Part shown: one piece after another, positions 26,810 through 33,827 of the stretch
Layout of the letters: every line of letters starts with the position of its first letter
Position numbering within the stretch: the stretch's first letter is position 1
Origin: Thiomonas intermedia
GTDB lineage: Bacteria > Pseudomonadota > Gammaproteobacteria > Burkholderiales > Burkholderiaceae_C
Reading direction: 5' to 3'
DNA length: 64,000 nucleotides
NCBI RefSeq assembly: GCF_002028405.1
Contig: NZ_CP020046.1
Location: 744,001-808,000 of the forward strand
Translations under genes and position numbers: made by a program
The notes under the pieces: generated by a model
The model's input: the letters and a program-made list of their open reading frames with translations, nothing else
What the model was told of the DNA's origin: nothing
The model's database searches: none

Positions 26810-28716
26810 TGACTGTTCTCCACGATTCGGTCGGCAGCATGCTTGCTGCGATGCGCGACGGAGGAATCGAAGTCGACGACCCCGGACTGATCAGCGCGGA
26901 CGGGGAATGGAAGCGCCTGCGCGGGGCCGGGCACAAGCGTGGCACGAAGAACATTGCAGTCCGCTTGCACGGCGACCACGGCTATGCGAAGGACCACAGT
27001 AGCGGAATCGAGGTGTCTTGGTCTGCGAAGTCGGGCCAGCGCATCAGCCCTTCGAGCTTGATCGCGGCCAAAGCGGCGGCGGCACAGCGCATGGCCGACG
27101 ATGCGCTGAACCACGACCGTGTTGCTCGGGATGCGGCCCGCATTTGGGAGGAAGCACAGGCCGCGCCAGCAGATCACCCCTACCTCACCTCCAAGTGCAT
27201 CCAACCCGGGCCCGCTCGTCTGGCCCAGGACGGGCGGCTGATGCTCCGCATACAGAACGTGGAAGGTGAGACGAGGAACCTGCAGCGCATCGACGCTGAG
27301 GGCACCAAGCGGCCGCTTTACCAGGGGGAAAAGGTTGGCAACTTCATCGTTGTCGCCGGCGAACTGCCGCAAGACGCAGAAAGCAATGACCTGGTCATCA
27401 TCTGCGAGGGCTTCGCTACCGGCATGAGCATCGTCGACATGTACCCGAGCACGACGGTCCTTGCCGCGCTGGACTGCGGAAATCTGCCCGCCGTTGCCCG
27501 GGCCGTGCGGCAGAAGTATCCCGCCGCGATGATCTGCCTCGCGGCGGATGATGACCACCACCGCGCAGACAACCCGGGCATGACAAAAGCACGGGAAGCG
27601 GCGGCGGCCGTGGATGGGTTCGTCATCCGTCCGGCGTGGCCGGGGGGGAAGGCAATTGCCGGCCAGACGGATTTCAACGACCTCGCAGCGATGGCGCGTG
27701 CACGCGGCTTGGCCGAAGTGCCGGTCGACGACTGGATCGCCATCGATGGCGAAAACGATGACGCCACGGTCGAGGACCAGGACCACCCGGCGGATGATTT
27801 TCTTCGCGAAGCATCCGAGCTCGATTTTTGGGATGCGGCGGATGCTGCATGGCCCGCGCCGAACTACGTGCTCGGGGCGCTGCAAGCCGGCGACGTTGGT
27901 CTGCTGTCCGGGGCCGACGGGGTCGGGAAGGGGTGGGTTGCACTTGCCGCTGGTCTGAGCGTCGCGCTCGGCCGCTCGGTTTGCCGCAGCGAACGTACAG
28001 CTCGCGGAATCTTTGAATTGCCGGCAAATGCAGCGCCCGGGAAGGTCCTGTACTTCGCGGTCGAAGACCGCGTCGCGGACCACGGCCGCCGCATGGCGGC
28101 GATCGCCAGGCAGTTGCGGATCGAGGGCATCAAGTCCCGGTGCGGCGAGCAATTCAAGATTGTCGCCCTCAAAGGCAAACGCCTGCCGCTGATGCAGCGA
28201 GGAGACGACGGCATCGCCCGGCCGACGGCAGAGGGCATGCGCTGGGCCAGGGCCATCGAAGGCTACAAGCTGGTGATCATCGATCCACTGCGCGCATTTC
28301 ACGATCTGACGGAAAACGATGGCCAGCACATGGATGCGTTCATCCGCTGGCTTGTGTCAGTCGCGATGACAAACGGCCAGGTCATTCTCGTCGTCCACCA
28401 CGCGAGCCAGACCGCGATTTTGGACCGACGGGAAGACCACCACAGCGGGCGCGGTGCGACGGATTTCCCCGCCGGCTGCCGCGCCGTGTGGACCCTTCGC
28501 GCGGCCTCGCCGACGGAAGTCGAGGAGGCCGAACGGCGCGACTGGAAAGTGCTTGTCAACGGCAAGGCTTCGCACGACAGGGAGGCCGGCGCAACGTTCC
28601 TGCGCCGCGGTGCGGACGGCGTTCTGTACGCCGACGCAGCGCCTCTGCCTCTGCCTCCGTCTTCGCCGCGCAAGGCGGCGGACAACAGCAACAGGAGAAA
28701 TCGCAGTGTGCTCTAA
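26809..28716 (+). CDS. Toprim primase-like / RepA-type hexameric helicase fusion
   Basis: The protein has 635 residues. The first part (to about 300) is a phage/plasmid primase-like Toprim module: VIICEGFATGMSI with the catalytic Glu near 200 and the acidic pair in CLAADDDH near 247. The second part (about 350-600) is a RecA-fold ATPase like RSF1010 RepA: LLSGADGVGKGWVAL (Walker A, about 368-375), VEDR near 419, Walker B LVIIDPL near 490 and VILVVHHASQT. The expected role is opening and priming the plasmid origin. The start overlaps the previous stop, and the end overlaps the repC start by 11 bp. Confidence 0.85.
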   Translation: MTVLHDSVGSMLAAMRDGGIEVDDPGLISADGEWKRLRGAGHKRGTKNIAVRLHGDHGYAKDHSSGIEVSWSAKSGQRISPSSLIAAKAAAAQRMADDALNHDRVARDAARIWEEAQAAPADHPYLTSKCIQPGPARLAQDGRLMLRIQNVEGETRNLQRIDAEGTKRPLYQGEKVGNFIVVAGELPQDAESNDLVIICEGFATGMSIVDMYPSTTVLAALDCGNLPAVARAVRQKYPAAMICLAADDDHHRADNPGMTKAREAAAAVDGFVIRPAWPGGKAIAGQTDFNDLAAMARARGLAEVPVDDWIAIDGENDDATVEDQDHPADDFLREASELDFWDAADAAWPAPNYVLGALQAGDVGLLSGADGVGKGWVALAAGLSVALGRSVCRSERTARGIFELPANAAPGKVLYFAVEDRVADHGRRMAAIARQLRIEGIKSRCGEQFKIVALKGKRLPLMQRGDDGIARPTAEGMRWARAIEGYKLVIIDPLRAFHDLTENDGQHMDAFIRWLVSVAMTNGQVILVVHHASQTAILDRREDHHSGRGATDFPAGCRAVWTLRAASPTEVEEAERRDWKVLVNGKASHDREAGATFLRRGADGVLYADAAPLPLPPSSPRKAADNSNRRNRSVL

Positions 28717-29587
28717 AACTTACCCGAAATTCGCACTCACGCACGTTCGACACGATCCCGCGCACTGCCTCGCGCCCGGGCTTTTCCGGTCTCTGAAAAA
28801 AGGCGACCGGAGCCGTCTCAAGCTCGACGTGTCTTACACGTTCGGCGACGACTCTCTCCGGTTTTGGGGACCGGAGCCCCTTGGCGCAGACGACCTGCGC
28901 GTACTCCAGGGGCTCATTGCCATGGCGTCGACGACCAACGGATTCGGAATGATCTTATCCAGCAGCACGGAATCTGAGCTCGGGCAACAGCTCCGGCGTG
29001 ATCTGGAACTTGCCGGCGATGCGGTTGAGCAAAACGCGATGGTCGCGCAGGGCAGTTTCCGGCAGCTTGCACGGGAACTTGGCTACGCCGACGACGGCGG
29101 AAGTCAATTCAAAAGCATACGCAAGTGCATCGAACGACTGTACGCAGTGTCAATCATCGTTGAACGTGACGGACGCCGACGGAAAGGCCATCGCGTGCTC
29201 GCGAGCTATGAGAGCGACGCCGGGGACAAGAACAATGCCGGCGGCCAGCTGTTCGTCGCGATCAACCCGCGCCTCGCCGAGGCACTTGTTGGGGAAAGGC
29301 GTCATGTCCGGATCAGTATGGCCGAGGTGCGGGCATTGAAGTCAGACGCTGCCCGCCTGATCCACCAGCGACTCTGCGGCTGGATCGACGGCGAGGCCGG
29401 GAAATCGGGGCGAGTCGAGCTCGATACGCTTTGTTCGTACGTCTGGCCGGACGCGACGAAAAACGCACACACAACGAAAACCCGGCGAGCAAAGGTACGT
29501 CAAGCGCTGGCGGAACTCAGCGACCTCGGCTGGACGATCAATGAGTACGCCCGGACAAAATTTGAGATCAGCCGCCCCCCGGCGTAA
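28706..29587 (+). CDS. repC: Replication initiator, RSF1010 RepC-like
   Basis: This 293-residue protein resembles the RepC family of IncQ plasmids, which binds origin iterons. Recognisable stretches are PLGADDLRVLQGLIAMA, GGSQFKSIRKCIERLYAVSIIVE and a winged-helix-like C-terminal half ending RAKVRQALAELSDLGWTINEY. The start is the GTG at 28706 with AGGAG 8 bases upstream, inside the helicase gene. Length fits RSF1010 RepC (about 283 residues). Three iteron-like repeats begin at its stop codon. Confidence 0.85.
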   Translation: MCSKTYPKFALTHVRHDPAHCLAPGLFRSLKKGDRSRLKLDVSYTFGDDSLRFWGPEPLGADDLRVLQGLIAMASTTNGFGMILSSSTESELGQQLRRDLELAGDAVEQNAMVAQGSFRQLARELGYADDGGSQFKSIRKCIERLYAVSIIVERDGRRRKGHRVLASYESDAGDKNNAGGQLFVAINPRLAEALVGERRHVRISMAEVRALKSDAARLIHQRLCGWIDGEAGKSGRVELDTLCSYVWPDATKNAHTTKTRRAKVRQALAELSDLGWTINEYARTKFEISRPPA

Positions 29588-29642
29588 CGCCATCCAAACC
29601 CCGGCATAACACCACCAAAACCCCGGCGGAACGCCACCCGTC
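29577..29642. repeat. Three tandem 22-bp iteron-like repeats
   Basis: Units begin at 29577, 29599 and 29621. Each starts CCCCGGC and contains AAC-CCA-type sequence; units 1 and 2 agree at 18 of 22 positions. They overlap the repC stop. Their position and spacing (two DNA turns) fit RepC-binding iterons. Confidence 0.78.
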
Positions 29643-30160
29643 CGACAGAGGGAAAACCGCCCCCTTCTAGATTCTTCAAGAATCTCTAGCGCCCAGGGGG
29701 CGGCGCCTGGAGGCGCCACCCCGGGGCTTCAATGCAACAACAACCGCCAGGCCAGGGCCTGAAACCGCCGCCAGAAAAAAACCATTTCCATGGCATGCGG
29801 GTCAAGGGCGGCAGCCCTTGGCAATGCGCGAAGCGCCGATACGAGCGCTTTAAACGCGCTCTGTGCCGCTGGCTGTGCTTTGGGTCGCCCACCCCGACAA
29901 AATTGATTCTCGGCACCCTATAGCGCAATCGCTGACCCTTCGGCATCCCCTCGGTTGCCACTCAATGCCCCCGGCGGGGCAAAACCCCATCGATCACCGG
30001 GGCCAGCGTCCCAGCCACAACACCCGTCACAAAGCCCGCCCAAGCCGGGCTTTGTCGTCGTTGCGCCCCGCGCAACGCACGTTATTCCGCCGCGAAGCGG
30101 CCGCATTTCGCCAGTCTCTGAATAGCTTCAACGCCGACATTCGCGGCGCTCAAAGGAGCT
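29577..30160. other. Putative plasmid replication origin (oriV) region
   Basis: This gap of about 580 bp after repC has no supported gene. In order it holds: the three iterons; the palindrome AGATTCTT-C-AAGAATCT (29669-29685); a GC-rich GGCGCC-TGGA-GGCGCC inverted repeat (about 29701-29716); several smaller stems; and a strong hairpin ACAAAGCCCG/CGGGCTTTGT (30029-30055). RSF1010-type origins share the plan of iterons, AT/GC segments, then hairpin initiation sites (ssi). The assignment is by analogy. Confidence 0.55.
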
Positions 30161-30164
30161 ATGC

Positions 30165-30377
30165 ATGAAAACGATCCAAATCGAATGCCGCCCGCACGGC
30201 CGGCCGCTCGATGCGAAAAATCACATCACCGTCGCGCAAATGGGCCGTCGCGTGCACGTCACCCTGCACGACCGCCGCGGAACGGAAACCCACCAGCGCC
30301 GCCTACTCGATTTTCCAATCGCGCAGAAATCCCTCGCAGTCGAGCTCGCAAACCTGCTCGCCGGAGGAACTCCGTGA
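30165..30377 (+). CDS. Small hypothetical protein
   Basis: This 70-residue basic protein (MKTIQIECRPHGRPLDAKNH...) has alternating strand-like residues (VAQMGRRVHVTLHD) and a C-terminal helix (KSLAVELANLLAGG). AAAGGAG lies 5-10 bases before the ATG, a strong ribosome site. It overlaps the next gene by 4 bp (GTGA). The family is unknown; plasmid backbones often carry such small genes between the origin and transfer regions. Confidence 0.6.
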   Translation: MKTIQIECRPHGRPLDAKNHITVAQMGRRVHVTLHDRRGTETHQRRLLDFPIAQKSLAVELANLLAGGTP

Positions 30378-30592
30378 CTACTAGATCACCGGCTGGCGGA
30401 TTTATCCGCCGGTACGAAATCCTGGTCGACGCGCGCGGCGTGTACACACTCAAACTCGAAGACGGCCGGATTATTCAGCTATCACCCAAAGAAAAATCGA
30501 TTTTCCAGCTCATGAACTCAGTCATGCACGACCGAATGCTCGCTGAATCTGGCTATCGCGTCGATGCGGCTGAAAAGCCTGCGCAGCACTAA
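30374..30592 (+). CDS. Small hypothetical protein
   Basis: This 72-residue protein starts at a GTG with GGAGG 6 bases upstream. The sequence (RRYEILVDARGVYTLKLEDG, then IIQLSPKEKSIFQLMNSV) suggests a small beta-hairpin followed by a helix. It is coupled to the gene before it, so the pair may act together. A toxin-antitoxin role was considered, but nothing recognisable supports it. Confidence 0.55.
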   Translation: MTTRSPAGGFIRRYEILVDARGVYTLKLEDGRIIQLSPKEKSIFQLMNSVMHDRMLAESGYRVDAAEKPAQH

Positions 30593-30612
30593 TCGAAACC
30601 CTGGAGGAAAAC

Positions 30613-31206
30613 ATGATTGATCTCGACGCATTACGCAAGCTGCAGACCATCCCTGGCGATTACTCAGTTTTGCAGCGCGCAGTTGCTGCAAATGCCGCCT
30701 TTCACCCCACGGATATTTACGACGGACGCTACGAAGAAACGCCCGGCGTCAAAATCCTATGTGATTGGTGGAACGCCAATGCGCCAGAAACTGCTCGCGA
30801 GGCTGGCGCATTTTATGCATATATCTTGCGCTCCGAATGTTTCGATTACGAATGGCTGAAATATGTCAACGGCCCATCCGATTTTAATTGGGCCGAATGC
30901 GACGATTTCTACAAATCATTCTCTGCCGTTACCGAAGGTTTCATTGCGACGTGCCCGTTAGAAGAAATCCCGACCTTCGCAATTTTCGCGCGCCCAGGCT
31001 GGCCAACTGTGTTATTGGCCTTCCTGCGCGGCCGTAAGTTCAACCGCATTCACCCCGATTTCGAAGGAGTCACGATCGGATATTTCGCAAATGGCGAGGT
31101 GGCCTTTGACGTCAATCTTGACATCAACGACAACCAAGTCGACGTCGCTTATCACTCGACCGAAGTATTAACTGAACTCGAAACCCTGCTCAGCATCTGC
31201 CTGTAA
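30613..31206 (+). CDS. Hypothetical acidic protein
   Basis: This 197-residue soluble protein is rich in Asp, Glu and aromatic residues (FYAYILRSECFDYEWLKYVNG-like sequence, key part FDYEWLKYVNG). It has no membrane segment and no motif I can name. GGAGG lies 8 bases before the ATG. The base composition is visibly less GC-rich than the replication genes, which suggests separate acquisition. It is the last gene before the putative oriT. Confidence 0.6.
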   Translation: MIDLDALRKLQTIPGDYSVLQRAVAANAAFHPTDIYDGRYEETPGVKILCDWWNANAPETAREAGAFYAYILRSECFDYEWLKYVNGPSDFNWAECDDFYKSFSAVTEGFIATCPLEEIPTFAIFARPGWPTVLLAFLRGRKFNRIHPDFEGVTIGYFANGEVAFDVNLDINDNQVDVAYHSTEVLTELETLLSICL

Positions 31207-31501
31207 TCGCGCGGTGCCCAGGCATGCGGAGGACAAGTCCGGCCTGGCGACGTGCATGTTAATCATGCTCGCCCGCGTTCCGCGCCGGACTTGACCACTG
31301 AAGAACAAACCCCAAGGAGAGCCACACCTGAATACCCTCAGGTGTCGCGCATCAGCGGAAACGACGGAAAACAAGGCAAAAATGCCGCGTTTACAACAGC
31401 TCGAAAGCCAGAATGTTACCGCTGTGTACCGTCGATTCGCGCCTAGATAGTTGAACATCAAATTGCAATCAGATAACTTTCAGCACAAAGGAGCATTCAT
31501 C
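31207..31501. other. Putative origin of transfer (oriT)
   Basis: This 295-bp gap lies directly upstream of the ribbon-helix-helix, coupling protein and relaxase genes, the position of oriT in R388-type MOB-F systems. It holds a 10-bp inverted repeat CAAGTCCGGC (31234-31243) / GCCGGACTTG (31284-31293) enclosing a nested GCATG/CATGC stem (31254-31268), and a second stem ACACCTGA-N6-TCAGGTGT at 31324-31345. Either could be the relaxase-recognised hairpin, with nic a few bases away; the first could instead be a terminator. Confidence 0.5.
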
Positions 31502-31732
31502 ATGCAACTCAGCAAAGCCATCACAATCCGTTTTTCGCCGGAGGAAGTGCGGTTCCTCGAAGAGCAAGCCGAGATCGATTCAGTCAGTGTAGGCCAGGCA
31601 GCCAGAAAGGTAATCCAGACGGCCATTTTGGATGGCCGCGACGCCCAGCGTCTATCCGCAGTTGAAAATCGCCTCAGCGCCCTAATTCAGTCGATCCCGA
31701 ATAGGGTCGCTGAAAAACTGGTCCAAGAGTAA
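31502..31732 (+). CDS. Ribbon-helix-helix relaxosome accessory protein (TrwA/MobC-like)
   Basis: This 76-residue protein (MQLSKAITIRFSPEEVRFLEEQAE) has the strand-helix-helix layout of Arc/MetJ-type DNA-binding proteins in residues 1-45 (KAITIRFSPEEVRFL as strand and first helix, VSVGQAARKVIQ as second). A C-terminal helix probably oligomerises. AGGAG lies 8 bases upstream of the ATG. Sitting directly before the coupling protein and relaxase genes, it matches TrwA of R388, which binds oriT and represses the operon. Confidence 0.72.
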   Translation: MQLSKAITIRFSPEEVRFLEEQAEIDSVSVGQAARKVIQTAILDGRDAQRLSAVENRLSALIQSIPNRVAEKLVQE

Positions 31733-31744
31733 GGACTAATCGAA

Positions 31745-33826
31745 ATGCGCGACGATCAGTATCAACGCCCGCCGTGGAGCCCGGCTGACGGGGTATTCGC
31801 AGCAGTATTCACAGCTGCGTTCATTTACCTCGCTGGCTGGCAGCTCGGCGCGCATGTCGTCGCGCATTATCCGGCCTCTGTCGCGTTCAAGGCCGGCTGG
31901 CAATTCCTCGGGGCATTCCCCGGGCATTCCGGCTGGCCGGCGCTTGGACTAACTATCGGGTTTGCCTCGCTGATACCCGCTGTCATTCTCGCTGCGCTGG
32001 CGGGATTCTTCGCAGCCAGGCCGAACAACCCGAGCGGCCTGCGACATATTGCCGGCCCTCAACTAATCGAGCGCACGCCTAAAACCAATGGCGAGGGCAT
32101 CGAGCCGCTAAAGGGCTGGCACTGGCATATTCGGGATGAGGTGGCGCACACGCTGATTCTCGGGTCATCGGGCGGTGGCAAGACCGTCCTCGTTCGAAAG
32201 CTCGTGCGCGAGCATACCCGCCGCGGAGACAAACTGCTGATTAGTGATCCGAAAGGCGATTTTGTGTCTGAGCTTGATCAGCTGATTATCTTCGCGCCGT
32301 GGGATATGCGCAGCGGCCGCTGGTTAGTAGGGCACGACATCAACTCAGAGCTTATCGCCGTGGAATGGGCCGTGAATGTTATCCCGACGCCAAAAAACGG
32401 CGACCCGGTATGGGCGCAATCTGCCCAATCCATTTTGATAGCGGCCTTGACGGAAATCCGTGCGCGGCGCGGCAAGAATTGGTTTTTATCGGATCTGCGT
32501 CAGACTCTGCTCGCGCAATTATCCGATCCTCTGATCATTCAGTCCGTGATCCGGGAATATCTGCCGGAGGCAGCCGGCCTGGTTGTTGATATTCGAGGAA
32601 AAACATTCGCTTCAGTGCTCATGAATTTGAGTGCTGCATTGCGGCCGCTCCTGCTGCTATGCAAACTCGACGGCGCTCTCGCGAGGATAAAGGCCAAGCC
32701 GGTTAGCTTGGCAAATTGGGCCGCGGCTAAATCCGCCCCGCCGTTGGTCTTGCTCCACCACCAGCAGGCCGCTGATATGACGAAGTCGTTTTGTGCCGGC
32801 GTCGTGGATTTCCTGGTCAGCTATTACGCGAACCAATCTGACCGCAAGCCAGATCATCGCCGCGTCGCGTTCATCCTCGACGAGTATCCCCAGCTTGGCC
32901 GTGTCCCGAGCACGATCCGCGCCCTTGAGATATTGCGCAGCAAAGGCGTCCGGATGGTCCTCGGCGCCCAAAGTCCGGCGCAATTTATCGATACCTACAG
33001 CCGCGAGCAGTGGCAGGTCGTTCAAGATACGACCGCCACGAAAATTATCACGCGAATCGTTGGCAGTGATTCAGCGGACTGGGCCGAGAAATTGGCCGGC
33101 ATCCGCGTGGTCGAGCGTTACCAGTGGTCGCGCGGGGGGGCGCAAATCAGTGAACAGTGGGTTCGTGCGGAAGAGCCGATTATCCGGGCGTCGCGCTTCA
33201 AAACCGATCTGTCGCCAGATTCCAAGGGCGTGGGCATCGTCATCGTGCCGCCTGGCAGCCGAAACGTCTATATGTGTCGTGCGCAGTTCGACAAAATCGT
33301 GCAGCTCCGGAAGCCCCGAAGGTTCTGGCCTCACTCGATTCTCGCGGACGCTGACGCGGGCGCGCCTGGCGGCGGTGCGGCGATGCCCGCGGCGCCAGCC
33401 CAGGCGGTGGCATCGCCTGCGATGGCGGCGGCGGTGCCGACGCTGGCCCCGGAGCCGGCCGGCCCGGTCGTGGACCCGGTGGACATGACTGGGTGGCTCC
33501 TCGAGATGCAGCGCGAGCCCGAACCTGACCCGGCTGAGGCAACGCCGGCTGCCGAAGCCACTGACGAAGCCGTCGCCGCCGCCGGGGCACCTGCGGCAGA
33601 AGCCGCCCTCGATTTCCTCGCTCCCGGCGCCGGACTGCTCGTGCAAGCCGCGGATGCGCTTGAGAAAGTGGACATGCTCGCCAGCGCTGCGCCAGCGGCG
33701 GCCGTGGCCGCCCCGGCAGCGCCTGTCGGCGCTCAAGCCCCGCGCCGTCGCTTCAAGCTGCGCGCGGCCGAGGCCGCCGCCGAGGCAACCGACCCCGAAG
33801 AAGACGAAGAGCAACACGAGGACTGA
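31745..33826 (+). CDS. Type IV coupling protein (TrwB/TraD family)
   Basis: This 693-residue inner-membrane ATPase links the relaxosome to a secretion channel. It has two membrane segments in residues 15-95, Walker A GSSGGGKT at about 140-147, Walker B FILDEYPQLGR near 376-386 and the arginine-finger/sensor region GAQSPAQF. From about residue 540 to the end is a low-complexity tail rich in Ala, Pro and Glu, which may contact the secretion channel. It lies 12 bp after the accessory gene and 1 bp before the relaxase gene. The presence of a coupling protein without secretion genes suggests that the element docks to other plasmids' channels. Confidence 0.9.
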   Translation: MRDDQYQRPPWSPADGVFAAVFTAAFIYLAGWQLGAHVVAHYPASVAFKAGWQFLGAFPGHSGWPALGLTIGFASLIPAVILAALAGFFAARPNNPSGLRHIAGPQLIERTPKTNGEGIEPLKGWHWHIRDEVAHTLILGSSGGGKTVLVRKLVREHTRRGDKLLISDPKGDFVSELDQLIIFAPWDMRSGRWLVGHDINSELIAVEWAVNVIPTPKNGDPVWAQSAQSILIAALTEIRARRGKNWFLSDLRQTLLAQLSDPLIIQSVIREYLPEAAGLVVDIRGKTFASVLMNLSAALRPLLLLCKLDGALARIKAKPVSLANWAAAKSAPPLVLLHHQQAADMTKSFCAGVVDFLVSYYANQSDRKPDHRRVAFILDEYPQLGRVPSTIRALEILRSKGVRMVLGAQSPAQFIDTYSREQWQVVQDTTATKIITRIVGSDSADWAEKLAGIRVVERYQWSRGGAQISEQWVRAEEPIIRASRFKTDLSPDSKGVGIVIVPPGSRNVYMCRAQFDKIVQLRKPRRFWPHSILADADAGAPGGGAAMPAAPAQAVASPAMAAAVPTLAPEPAGPVVDPVDMTGWLLEMQREPEPDPAEATPAAEATDEAVAAAGAPAAEAALDFLAPGAGLLVQAADALEKVDMLASAAPAAAVAAPAAPVGAQAPRRRFKLRAAEAAAEATDPEEDEEQHED

Positions 33827-33827
33827 A

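Noticed and set aside
29577-29642. CRISPR array
   Set aside because: The 22-bp units are directly adjacent with no spacers; they fit iterons.
29732-29923. 63-codon frame inside the putative oriV
   Set aside because: No ribosome site, overlaps hairpins, composition not protein-like; left out as a gene.
30165-30592. Toxin-antitoxin pair
   Set aside because: The two small coupled genes fit the size, but neither shows a recognisable toxin or antitoxin motif.
31252-31446. 64-codon frame between the hypothetical gene and the RHH gene
   Set aside because: It runs through both inverted repeats of the putative oriT and has no ribosome site.
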